Assembly: GCA_016932955.1 (NCBI GenBank)
Contig: JAFGBV010000179.1
Span: forward strand, 1 to 19,896
Source: Anaerolineales bacterium
GTDB taxonomy: Bacteria > Chloroflexota > Anaerolineae > Anaerolineales > UBA4823
Direction: 5' to 3'
Length of the DNA stretch: 19,896 bases
Positions within the stretch are counted from its first letter, which is position 1, and each line of letters begins with the position of its first letter. The notes below the pieces were generated by a model, which had not been told where the DNA came from, did no database searches, and saw only the letters and a program-made list of their open reading frames with translations. This document shows, piece by piece, positions 7,755-15,350 of this stretch. Made by a program: the position numbers and the translations under genes.

Positions 7755-9644
7755 TTATGGTGGTAGTGTGATTTCTGGAGTATTTGTGGGCGTGGGAGTG
7801 ACGGTAGGTGATGGTGTAATCGTAGGTCGCCGAGTTGCAGTGGGTGTGATCGTTCTGGTTGGCTCGCGGGTTGCTGTCTCGGTGGGGGTTCCCGTGGGCG
7901 GAAAGAGAGTCAGGTTAAGCGCGAGAAATCTTTCTCGGGCCATCTCGAGCATATCTTCTGAAGCAGCCTCCTCCGGCAGTTCCAGCAATGCTTGCCAATC
8001 CGATCGGGCATCCAATAAATTTCCGGCTAATTCTGCAACCTGTGCCCGGTAGAAATAGGAAATCGCCCTTTGCTCGTCTGTGGTCGCGATCATCTCTGCG
8101 CTCACGAACTGCCGATAAGCAGTGGTCAGTCGCGCATCGGCCCATAGCGCGTGTGCCAGGTAGATGCTGGTATCAAAGTTGCTCGGTTCTAGGTTCACTG
8201 CAGTCACCAGGTCGTTGACTGCCTCTTGCGTGTCGCCCATCTCCAGATAACTCAATCCCCGGTAGCGGTAAGCCAGCGCGTATTCGTCATCCAATGCCAG
8301 CGCTTCCTCAAACGCATTAATTGCTGAGTCATAATCCTCTTTGCCCATGAAGAAGACCAGCCCATAGGTCAGCCAGCCTTTGGGGTCATCAGGCGCGTAG
8401 TTGATATAAATGCGCACAGTTTTATACGCTGCATCCAGATCCTCAACTGCCAGGTAAGTTTCAGCCAGGGTCAAATACGTGGGCAACAATGTGCTATCTA
8501 ATTCATTGGCCGTCTCTGCATAATCCAAGGCATTCTCAAGGTCTCCTTGCAGCAGGTAGATTTGCGCGCTGAGCAGGTAGATCATCGGCATACCGGGGAA
8601 GAGGCTCTCGGCCAAAACCAGGTCTTCCAATGCAAGATCCGGCTCGTTCTGGCGGATGTAGTAGGCCGCCCGCTCAAGGTAGGGGGCTACCATGTAAGGG
8701 TCGTGATCGATCGCCAATTGCAAGTCCGCACTGACATCAGCTTGCGGATCAAGCGCCAGGTTCACGCGGGCGCGTCCCAAATATGCTGGGGCGAAATTTA
8801 CCTTGAGAGCTAAAGCCTGTTGGTACGCATCCAGAGCTTCCTCATACTCTCCCAGGTTACGGTGCGCTTCGCCAAGATAGTAGTACAGATCTGGGGAGTT
8901 CGGATCTGCCTGGAGCGCTTGACCAAGGAATTCTTTCATCGACTGATAATCCCCTCGTTCATAGGCCCGCACCGCTGCTCGATAAGCTTCAATCACAGGG
9001 TGGGGTGTGTTGACATAAAGAGGCACAGGAGTATAAGTGGCTTCCAGGAACATCCACAAAGGTGTGGGGCCGATGAAAGTGGGTGTGGGAGAGCGCACCA
9101 CGAGAGTATTTGTGGGGGTGGGTGTCTCGCTGGGAGCTGTGGTGCGGGTGGGAAAGGGGCTTACACGGATCATGGTTGGGGTGGGCACGGCGGCAATTTG
9201 TGAGCGTGCCAGACGCGTCCCATAGACCCCTGCCAGAATCAGCCCAACAACCAGCACCAGCGCGCCTACCAGCGTGATTACGCGAGTGACGGGATTATCC
9301 CATACACGCTGCAGAAATGTTTTGGGTGGTTCAAGCTCTTTATCAAGATCCGATGCCCATCGCCGTCGAACAATGGTCGCCGGAGGAGTATTTGGATCGG
9401 CTGTTCGGGCGCCCAGGATGATCAGCCCGCGTCTCGCAGCTTCATTTTCTGGATCGACCCTGAGAGCCGATTCCAGACAGTAGACGCGCTCGTTTTGTGT
9501 CTCCACCAGAGTGCTCATCCACAGCCAGTATTCTGCCTGATTTGGATCGCTGCGTAGCAAGCGGGTGAGCAGCTCACGCCCTCGATCTTTATTACCCTCG
9601 GCGATTGCATCCAGAGCTTCTTCAAACAATTTATCTGGTGACAT
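7755..9644 (-). CDS. Membrane-anchored tetratricopeptide-repeat (TPR) protein with Pro/Thr-rich linkers
   Basis: 629 residues with four parts. Residues 1-80 are a short cytoplasmic TPR-like region (FEEALDAIAEGN, ending ALRVDPENEAARRGL). Residues 122-142 form one strongly hydrophobic transmembrane helix without a cleavable signal. Residues 153-195 are a Pro/Thr-rich linker. From about 217 to 575 there are about ten TPR units, with repeated A-x-x-x-P/Y spacing such as YYYLGEAHRNLGEYEEALDAY and TYLTLAETYLAVEDLDAAY. The last 48 residues are again Pro/Thr repeats. With positive charges before the helix, the large TPR part should lie outside the membrane. TPRs are protein-binding scaffolds; the partner is unknown. 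The ATG has GAGGAA upstream at a rather long distance. It is divergently transcribed from a LysM lipoprotein gene, which suggests a shared envelope role. Confidence 0.85.
   Translation of the reverse strand: MSPDKLFEEALDAIAEGNKDRGRELLTRLLRSDPNQAEYWLWMSTLVETQNERVYCLESALRVDPENEAARRGLIILGARTADPNTPPATIVRRRWASDLDKELEPPKTFLQRVWDNPVTRVITLVGALVLVVGLILAGVYGTRLARSQIAAVPTPTMIRVSPFPTRTTAPSETPTPTNTLVVRSPTPTFIGPTPLWMFLEATYTPVPLYVNTPHPVIEAYRAAVRAYERGDYQSMKEFLGQALQADPNSPDLYYYLGEAHRNLGEYEEALDAYQQALALKVNFAPAYLGRARVNLALDPQADVSADLQLAIDHDPYMVAPYLERAAYYIRQNEPDLALEDLVLAESLFPGMPMIYLLSAQIYLLQGDLENALDYAETANELDSTLLPTYLTLAETYLAVEDLDAAYKTVRIYINYAPDDPKGWLTYGLVFFMGKEDYDSAINAFEEALALDDEYALAYRYRGLSYLEMGDTQEAVNDLVTAVNLEPSNFDTSIYLAHALWADARLTTAYRQFVSAEMIATTDEQRAISYFYRAQVAELAGNLLDARSDWQALLELPEEAASEDMLEMARERFLALNLTLFPPTGTPTETATREPTRTITPTATRRPTITPSPTVTPTPTNTPEITLPP
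7758..7901 (-). repeat. Degenerate coding repeat for a Pro/Thr-rich tail
   Basis: The last 48 codons of the TPR gene are a run of imperfect short repeats encoding TPT, TPTP and similar units (residues 582-629). A second, shorter run of the same kind encodes the linker at 153-195. On the opposite strand these give GTG-rich stretches and spurious Val/Gly open frames. Such tails act as flexible, possibly glycosylated spacers and change length easily by slippage. Confidence 0.7.
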
Positions 9645-9670
9645 TTTTTAGCGGGAATTCCTCTATTGTG

Positions 9671-9699
9671 AGTTTAGCACAGCATGGCTGATGCGACAA
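9671..9699 (-). promoter_or_regulatory. Probable promoter of the TPR gene
   Basis: On the minus strand TTGTCG (9699-9694) and TAAACT (9676-9671) are spaced by 17 bp, and the -10 box is preceded by TGC, an extended -10 element. The start would be near 9664, leaving a leader of about 20 bases with the GAGGAA sequence. Box matches are only 4 of 6 each, so this is a moderate prediction. Confidence 0.5.
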
Positions 9700-9721
9700 G
9701 TCTATCAGGGCTGTTTCTGGG

Positions 9722-9727
9722 TATAAT
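9722..9727 (+). promoter_or_regulatory. -10 box (TATAAT) of the LysM lipoprotein gene
   Basis: A perfect TATAAT lies only six bases before the ATG at 9734, so transcription should begin at or next to the start codon, giving a leaderless message. No good -35 box is found at 16-18 bp spacing, and there is no Shine-Dalgarno sequence before the ATG. Confidence 0.5.
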
Positions 9728-9733
9728 CACGTC

Positions 9734-10729
9734 ATGTCAATACGCCTGCGCACTTCAGTAGCCAGAATAACCCTGCTATTTCTCCTCCTGGCGGCAGTAG
9801 TTGGTTGCCAACCTGTTACCCTCATCAGCCTCAGTTCTACGCTACCGCCTCCTGAGCTTACACCCTATCATACCCGTACGCCTACTCATGCCCCACTCCC
9901 ATCCACCTTGGCGCCTGATATCCAGCTCAGTCCTGTGGCAACTGCAACCCCTTTTACACATGCGGTTGTGGAGGGTGAAACGATGCTTGGCATTGCTTTC
10001 CAATATGGTATCACGCTGGAGGAATTACAGTCAGCTAATCCGACGGTAGACCCTCGTTTCTTAGTGGTTGGAACGGCTTTACTGATCCCGCTAGGCGGCG
10101 AGATACCCCAGAGCCTGCCTGCTCCGACGCCTTTGCCGCTATCCTTACAATCCACAAGATGCTACAAGGCTGCCGATGGTGGTTTATGGTGTTTTTTGCT
10201 GGCTCGCAACGAGCAGCCAGTCGCCATGGAGAATCTCTCAGCCTGGATCGGCCTGTTTGACGATGCGGGGCAATTGCTGGCAAGTCAGGTAGCTTTCTCC
10301 TCTGTCAACCTGCTTAAGCCTGGGGGGGCAATTCCGCTTGTGGCTTTCTTTCCCTCCCCTGTGGAAGATTATTCATCAGTGCAAGCCGAGATGCTAACTG
10401 CCCTGGCAGTACCTGATCCAACGGGTCGGTACTTAGATGCACACGTGTCGGTAGATACTTTGCAGATTAGCGAAAGTGGTTTGTCGGCAATGGTGAATGG
10501 GCAGATTATCCTGGCAGATGAGATATCTCCTGGTGGGTCGATTTGGATTGTGTTGGTGGCTTATGATAAGGAAGACCAGGTAGTCGGCGTGCGTAAGTGG
10601 CAAGCCAATGATGCTGGGCTTTTTGCTGTGGATGTCTTCAGCCTGGGCCCAGATATCCAGCGCGTGGATGTGCTTGTGGAAGCACGACCCGCACCAGATT
10701 TTTCGGTTACATTAACGGTACCGGAGTGA
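9734..10729 (+). CDS. LysM-domain lipoprotein
   Basis: 331 residues. An N-terminal lipoprotein signal peptide has Arg4/Arg6/Arg11, a hydrophobic core LLFLLLAAVV and the lipobox VVGC with Cys25 as lipidation site. A Pro/Thr-rich spacer covers about 30-75. One LysM domain lies at about 76-120 (VVEGETMLGIAFQYGITLEEL, then NPTVDPRFLVVGTALLIP), a fold that binds peptidoglycan or related N-acetylglucosamine polymers. The remaining 200 residues look like beta-rich modules of unknown function. The mature protein is expected outside the cytoplasmic membrane, tethered by lipid and touching the wall. The start is the first ATG after a -10 box and lacks a ribosome-binding site. Its 3' end overlaps the convergent M50 protease gene by 23 bp. 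Confidence 0.87.
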   Translation: MSIRLRTSVARITLLFLLLAAVVGCQPVTLISLSSTLPPPELTPYHTRTPTHAPLPSTLAPDIQLSPVATATPFTHAVVEGETMLGIAFQYGITLEELQSANPTVDPRFLVVGTALLIPLGGEIPQSLPAPTPLPLSLQSTRCYKAADGGLWCFLLARNEQPVAMENLSAWIGLFDDAGQLLASQVAFSSVNLLKPGGAIPLVAFFPSPVEDYSSVQAEMLTALAVPDPTGRYLDAHVSVDTLQISESGLSAMVNGQIILADEISPGGSIWIVLVAYDKEDQVVGVRKWQANDAGLFAVDVFSLGPDIQRVDVLVEARPAPDFSVTLTVPE

Positions 10730-11918
10730 ACACCAGGACGAAGATTACCAGCCCAAATAAAGCGAGCGCTCTGCGTTTTGTGTCGAGTGGGGTGATAGTA
10801 TCCAATGGCTCAGCCTGTAAACGTCCCAGAACAAAGATCAGCACTGCCCACAACCACCAACCGCTCCAGAAAATACCGAGTAGTGCTAAACCCCCTAGGA
10901 TGAAGGGCAGTAACTTGATGGCGCGTTTGCCCAGAAGCACAGAGATCAAGTGCCCGCCATCCAATTGCCCGGCGGGGATCAGGTTGAGGGCGGTTACCAG
11001 GAGACCTGCCCAGCCTGCCCAGGCTATGGGGTGCAGTGTCACATCCCACCCGCCGCGAGGCAGCGGTAGACCGGTGAAGAAATAACGCAACCAGTAAAGG
11101 ATAGGTCCCAAATTTCCGTACTCTGCCGGGCGTGGGAGCATCTCGCCTTTCACCAGCATCTTCAGGAACAAGTAGAGGATAGAATTGCCTTCAAAGACCT
11201 GCCCTTCTGGCAGCACCATGGGGATCTGCTGAACTGGTGAAAGGTATAGTCCTAGCAGAACCACTGGGATAGCTACCGCCAAACCAGCAAGCGGACCGGC
11301 AATGCCAATATCTAACAGTATGCGTCGATTCCTGGGCGGTTCCTTCATTTGGATGAAAGCGCCCATCGTGCCGAACGCGCTCAGCGGAAAGGGGATGAAA
11401 TAGGGCAGCGTCACGACTGTGTGATGATAACGCCCTGCCAGGTAGTGGCCAAATTCATGTGCCAGCAAGATTGCCAGCAGGCTGATTGCAAAGGAGATGC
11501 CTTGATCCAGGTTGGCGAGGATGGCCATGATCTGCGCCAGAGGATCTTCTGTAATTGGTCCCTGATAGGTGTAAAGAGCACCGGCAAACAGCACACTTAA
11601 CAGTGTAAGCACAAATAATGTTGCATTCACCCAGGTCTTTGATGGGTGCGCTTGGATTGTCCCCGAGATCAGCAGGATAGCATGTCGCTGCTCATCCATG
11701 CGGAAGAGGGGGGTGATATTCAGAGGGCGGAGCGAGGCTGCTAGCTGATCATAGGCTGCAGCGCTATCCTGGCTGTAAAGCCTGCCGCGGTAGCGCACCA
11801 GGTAGCCTTGCTTAGAACTGCCCCAAGTCGTATCCTCGATGTGCAATACCCGAGCTACCAGAGGGGTGAGAGGGTCAGTCTCTGGGGCGGCGGTGTTTGT
11901 TTGGTTAGGGATGCTCAT
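10707..11918 (-). CDS. Site-2 protease family (M50) membrane metalloprotease
   Basis: 403 residues with the intramembrane zinc protease core: HEFGH at 154-158 in one transmembrane helix and NLIPAGQLDGGH at 312-323, whose Asp320 is the third zinc ligand. GTMGAFIQMKEPPRNRRILLD, starting near residue 183, and the N-terminal soluble domain of about 95 residues resemble the EGY subgroup of chloroplasts, cyanobacteria and Chloroflexota rather than RseP; no PDZ domain is seen. Around seven hydrophobic segments are present. Such enzymes cut single-pass membrane proteins within the bilayer, often anti-sigma factors; the substrate is unknown here. The gene begins 51 bp beyond the end of tRNA-Sec on the same strand with no terminator between, so it may be read partly from the selC promoter. 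The ribosome-binding site is weak. Confidence 0.9.
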   Translation of the reverse strand: MSIPNQTNTAAPETDPLTPLVARVLHIEDTTWGSSKQGYLVRYRGRLYSQDSAAAYDQLAASLRPLNITPLFRMDEQRHAILLISGTIQAHPSKTWVNATLFVLTLLSVLFAGALYTYQGPITEDPLAQIMAILANLDQGISFAISLLAILLAHEFGHYLAGRYHHTVVTLPYFIPFPLSAFGTMGAFIQMKEPPRNRRILLDIGIAGPLAGLAVAIPVVLLGLYLSPVQQIPMVLPEGQVFEGNSILYLFLKMLVKGEMLPRPAEYGNLGPILYWLRYFFTGLPLPRGGWDVTLHPIAWAGWAGLLVTALNLIPAGQLDGGHLISVLLGKRAIKLLPFILGGLALLGIFWSGWWLWAVLIFVLGRLQAEPLDTITPLDTKRRALALFGLVIFVLVFTPVPLM

Positions 11919-11969
11919 AGGCTGGTCGTATCCACAATCATCAATTTGCTAAATTTACCAATATCAAGG

Positions 11970-12063
11970 CGGGAGTGGATGGGGGTCGAACCCACCGCGG
12001 CCCGCATAGCGACCCGCCACCGGTTTTGAAGACCGGGGAGCCCACCGGGACTCAACCACTCCC
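11970..12063 (-). tRNA. selC: Selenocysteine tRNA (UCA anticodon)
   Basis: The minus strand folds into a tRNA-Sec with all its special features: an 8-bp acceptor stem (GGGAGTGG/CCACTCCC), a 6-bp D stem (GAGTCC/GGGCTC, one G-U pair) with a 4-base loop, an anticodon stem CCGGT/ACCGG with loop CTTCAAA (anticodon TCA), a long variable arm of about 9 pairs with one mismatch and loop TAT, and a 5-bp T stem with loop TTCGACC. Acceptor plus T stem gives the bacterial 13-bp total. The discriminator is G; CCA is not encoded (CCT follows). With SelB, this tRNA inserts selenocysteine at UGA codons preceding a SECIS hairpin. It lies between recJ and the M50 gene and has its own promoter. Confidence 0.97.
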
Positions 12064-12073
12064 AATGGGGTTA

Positions 12074-12102
12074 AGCATACCGCAGGCGCATAGATTTGAC
12101 AA
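12074..12102 (-). promoter_or_regulatory. Promoter of selC
   Basis: On the minus strand TTGTCA (12102-12097; 5 of 6 consensus) and TATGCT (12079-12074; 4 of 6) are separated by exactly 17 bp, in the 58-bp gap between the recJ stop and the tRNA. Transcription would start 3-4 bases before the tRNA 5' end. No other function is apparent for this gap. Confidence 0.6.
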
Positions 12103-12121
12103 TGGCGCTGATCAAGAAAGA

Positions 12122-14482
12122 TTATGTTGCTCCATTCCCCTGCCATACGAGCGTTTGTGCATCTGCACGCAGGTAATAAGCACGAAAAGCGGCTGACTCA
12201 TCCAACATTGCTTTGATAGTCAGGGTAGCAGGCGAGCGCGCTAGCGCCTTGGCGCTGGGCTGCGCTAGCCATACTCGCTCTCCTTCCTGGCGCAAGACAC
12301 ATAGATAGCCATGATCTTCCAGCCAGGTAAGACCAGCGCGCACTGCAGCCGGGCGTTGCGCGGTTGCAGCAGCGAGCAATGAAAGGTTGGTTTGCCCATT
12401 GTTTGCGCGTAGGATGTACTTTGTTAGCCCAGCCAGGCGGCGCAAGAAGGCTTCTGGCCGATCCATCCCGGGGTCCACGCCAAACAGGTAAACTTTCTCT
12501 GGGGCAACGTGCTGAATAGCCTCTTTTAAGATCCCTGGCGCGGGCGGGATACTCCAGATTGCCAGTGTTCTGGCTCGCGAGAGAGATGAACGGTCTGCGC
12601 TGGGGATTTTTTGTTTGGCTAATTTCTCGCTTCCCTCTGCCTCAGCCCAGATGACCAATTCCTCCTGGATAAGTAGGGATTGGAGCAGGGGCAGGGGGTA
12701 GGATTCTTGGCGGTAATCGACCACGACGATCTCCGGGCGGGATGCTATGGAAATGCCAGATTCCTCCACCAGCCTGTAATCGATCCATTCTACCTGCACA
12801 TCGCGCTGCCCGCGGTAGGTGCTGGCGCGCACACTGTATGCCAGGTCAAAGCGTCCCTCGTTGGGTAGTGGCCATCCTGCCCCTTGCCACCAGATAGTGC
12901 GTTGATTGTTGCCCATCTCGTCTTGCACGGTGAGGAGCAGGTGGGCTTCGCGTCGGCCAACCGCGCTATAGCCTTCAAGGGTTAGACCGCGGGTTGCCAA
13001 AACCAGAGGTGGATTGCCGGGGCCAAAAGGTGCCAGGCGTTCCAGATCCGATACCAGATCTAACGAGAGATCGGTAAGCGGCAAGTAGCCATCGATGTGC
13101 AATTCGGGCTGCGGGAGGGCTTTTCCATATAAGTTTGCTACTGTTCTTGCTAGCTTCTGCCGAAAAGAGGGGATGTTTTCGGTCAAAATGCCCAGCCCGG
13201 CAGCCATTGGGTGGCCTCCGAAGTTCGTAAGCAGTTCCTGGTGAGCAGCAATGGCGGCTGTGATGTTGATTCCCTCTACGGATCGGGCAGAGCCACGAGC
13301 TACCTCTCCCGGTGCTGCTGAGAAGAGGATGACTGGACGGTTATAGCGTTCCACCAGGCGGCTGGCGACGATACCAATGACGCCGCCTGGCCAGGTCGGA
13401 TGTGAGAGAACCAGGATAGGATCGTCCAGCAGGTGGGCATCTGCCTCAATTTGTGCTTGCGCAGCGTTAAAGACCTGTTCGGTCTGTAGTTGCCGCTCAG
13501 CGTTTAATCCTTCCAGCTCTAAAGCAAGAATGCGGGCACGTGTAGCATCCGGGGTGGTGAGAAATTCGATGATGCGGTTGGCATCTCCCAGGCGCCCCAG
13601 GGCGTTGAGGCGAGGGGCAAGGATGAAGGAGACATGCTCTTCGGAGAGGTTTTTGGGAGCAAGCTCTGCCATCTCCATCATGATTTGTAGACCCAGACGC
13701 GGTGAGCTCCGCAGAACATTCAATCCACGTTGGAGCAAGTAGCGAGTATCGCCTTGCTGCAGCGCCAGATCAGCTACGATCCCTAAAGCAACCAGATCAA
13801 GTAATTCTGGGCAACCTGCTGTTGAATGAGAAGTCAGAACTTGCTGGGTGCAGAGTGCTTCAGCCAGCTTGTAAGCTACACCAACGCCAGGCAAAGTTCC
13901 CAGGGGGTGGTCTTCAGGCAGGCGCTTGGGATTGATCAGCGCATGGGCGGTGGGCAGGGTTGAGGGGAGATCATGATGATCGCTGATCAGCACGGTGACG
14001 CCGCGTTCCTCAGCGTAGCTAACCGCCTCATGGTTGCTGATCCCTGTATCGCAAGTGAGCAGGATCTTTGGGTGTATTTCATCTAATAATTGCGCGAGGA
14101 CTGGCACGCCCACACCGTGTGATTCCTGCGCTCGAATCGGGATGTGGAAATCAACCTGTGCACCGAGGTTTTGCAGTGTTGAAACCAGCACGGTTGTAGC
14201 CGTCTGACCATCCACATCGAAATCTCCCCACACCAGGATGCGCTGGCTTTGGTTAATTGCTTCAACCAGGCAATCAACGGCTTTTTCTAGGTCAGGTAAC
14301 TCGAAAGGGTCGGTGGGAGTGTAATGGTCGGGGTCGAGAAATCCCCGTGCTGCGCCGCCATCTCGCAAGCCACGCCGGACAAGCGTTTGTGCCACCAGCG
14401 AGTGGCCGCCTACCACGCCAGCCAGTTCTGGGGGAACCTGCACCGGCAGGGGGTCAATCCAGAGTCGCGGCACCCAAGTCAT
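12122..14482 (-). CDS. recJ: Single-stranded-DNA-specific exonuclease RecJ
   Basis: About 786 residues, close to B. subtilis RecJ. The DHH phosphoesterase core is complete: GDFDVDGQTA around 86-95 (motif I), LLTCDTG around 140-147, SDHHDLP around 167-173 (the DHH motif), then a DHHA1 domain with GGHPMAAGL near 430 and an OB-fold segment around 450-570. RecJ degrades single-stranded DNA 5' to 3' in recombination and repair. The last roughly 200 residues are an extension whose end (SLLAAATAQRPAAVRAGLTW) looks like a winged helix. ATG 14482 is preferred to a TTG 15 bases earlier. The start lies inside the end of the nuclease gene (about 29 bp overlap), which ties RecJ to the AddAB-like genes upstream. 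Confidence 0.95.
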   Translation of the reverse strand: MTWVPRLWIDPLPVQVPPELAGVVGGHSLVAQTLVRRGLRDGGAARGFLDPDHYTPTDPFELPDLEKAVDCLVEAINQSQRILVWGDFDVDGQTATTVLVSTLQNLGAQVDFHIPIRAQESHGVGVPVLAQLLDEIHPKILLTCDTGISNHEAVSYAEERGVTVLISDHHDLPSTLPTAHALINPKRLPEDHPLGTLPGVGVAYKLAEALCTQQVLTSHSTAGCPELLDLVALGIVADLALQQGDTRYLLQRGLNVLRSSPRLGLQIMMEMAELAPKNLSEEHVSFILAPRLNALGRLGDANRIIEFLTTPDATRARILALELEGLNAERQLQTEQVFNAAQAQIEADAHLLDDPILVLSHPTWPGGVIGIVASRLVERYNRPVILFSAAPGEVARGSARSVEGINITAAIAAHQELLTNFGGHPMAAGLGILTENIPSFRQKLARTVANLYGKALPQPELHIDGYLPLTDLSLDLVSDLERLAPFGPGNPPLVLATRGLTLEGYSAVGRREAHLLLTVQDEMGNNQRTIWWQGAGWPLPNEGRFDLAYSVRASTYRGQRDVQVEWIDYRLVEESGISIASRPEIVVVDYRQESYPLPLLQSLLIQEELVIWAEAEGSEKLAKQKIPSADRSSLSRARTLAIWSIPPAPGILKEAIQHVAPEKVYLFGVDPGMDRPEAFLRRLAGLTKYILRANNGQTNLSLLAAATAQRPAAVRAGLTWLEDHGYLCVLRQEGERVWLAQPSAKALARSPATLTIKAMLDESAAFRAYYLRADAQTLVWQGNGAT

Positions 14483-15350
14483 AGGCGATCTCGCCAATTT
14501 GTTCGAAATCCAGATCGATAGGGCTGGGTTCTGTTTCTAGCCCTCCTTCTGGAGGGGTGTTGGTAAAGTCAGCGGCCCTCACGCCGCGACTGCAAAGCGA
14601 GCGGTAGGTGCAGAAGCCGCAACGGCGCTCATCCTGCGTGGCTGCGAAGTCGGTTTCTTCCAGACGCTGAATCAGCTCCAATAAACGAATCAGCTCCTCT
14701 TCGTCGGTGCGGTACTGCTGCTGGCTGTATGGGAAATGTATTAAGCGCTCGGTCTGCGAGGAGGCTTCGGCTGCTGCGTACCAGTAGACCATTTCCACCA
14801 CTTCGGGCTGAACGGGCTGACCATGGTTAAGATGCATAGCGGCGCGCACCAGCAGGAATGGATAAAGGCGTGTTTGCATGCGCTCAGCCAGCCATGTACG
14901 GCGAGGGATCCTGGCAGATGTTTTCCAATCCACAATGATGAAGCGTTCATCCGGGGTAGAAATCAGTAGATCATACTTAGCCAGGAGGCGTACACCAGCC
15001 AGGGGGGCGCTGAGAGTCGTTTCTGGATAGCGGATTGCTTGCGTTGACCACCAGGCTGCAAATTCATCTTCTTTTGAACGATGCAAGGCAAGGTAATTTT
15101 CCCACCACTGGTCGAGGGGTGGATAGTTTGCCATCTCAGCCAGGCGCTCTTCTGGCACGCCCAGCAGATGTTGGTGCACCATGTGGTGGAACGCTTCGCC
15201 GCGTTGCATCTCGCGCTCGTGTTCAAGCGCCGGTTCGGCTTCCACTGCCGGCCAAGCCAGGCGCCGCAGATGGCGGAGTTGGAAACGCCTGCGGCAGTCC
15301 AGGAAATCTTGCAGGTTGGATTGGGAGAAGAAGAAACCAGCGGGTATCAT
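14454..15350 (-). CDS. Stand-alone Fe-S PD-(D/E)XK nuclease, AddB C-terminal-like (RecB/Cas4 fold)
   Basis: 298 residues. A RecB-type nuclease core shows His55/His56 after GEAF, Asp127 in AKYDLL, Asp141 and Lys143 in VDWKTS, and the QTRLY motif with Gln159 and Tyr163. Four cysteines, Cys19 at the N-terminus and Cys244-x2-Cys247-x5-Cys253 near the C-terminus, bracket the core; this is the [4Fe-4S] 'iron staple' layout and the exact C-terminal spacing known from AddB. A Cas4 identity is less likely: no cas genes are near and the partners are helicases. ATG 15350 has AGGAGGAAG before it and overlaps the helicase stop as ATGA. I read it as the nuclease domain of AddB encoded as its own protein, acting on one strand during double-strand break end resection. 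The last about 35 residues are acidic and unassigned. Confidence 0.88.
   Translation of the reverse strand: MIPAGFFFSQSNLQDFLDCRRRFQLRHLRRLAWPAVEAEPALEHEREMQRGEAFHHMVHQHLLGVPEERLAEMANYPPLDQWWENYLALHRSKEDEFAAWWSTQAIRYPETTLSAPLAGVRLLAKYDLLISTPDERFIIVDWKTSARIPRRTWLAERMQTRLYPFLLVRAAMHLNHGQPVQPEVVEMVYWYAAAEASSQTERLIHFPYSQQQYRTDEEELIRLLELIQRLEETDFAATQDERRCGFCTYRSLCSRGVRAADFTNTPPEGGLETEPSPIDLDFEQIGEIAYDLGAATLD

Noticed and set aside
7747..8052. Plus-strand open frame rich in Val and Gly
   Set aside because: It is the mirror of the Pro/Thr repeat tail of the minus-strand TPR gene; no ribosome-binding site or known domain. The same holds for short frames near 9037-9277.
13377..13742. Plus-strand 121-residue open frame inside recJ
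   Set aside because: It lies wholly within the conserved RecJ coding region, has Arg/Ser-rich composition typical of antisense frames and no recognisable domain.
14454..15350. Cas4 nuclease of a CRISPR system
   Set aside because: The fold and Fe-S cysteines match Cas4, but there is no CRISPR array or other cas gene, and the gene is fused by overlaps to helicase genes of AddAB type.
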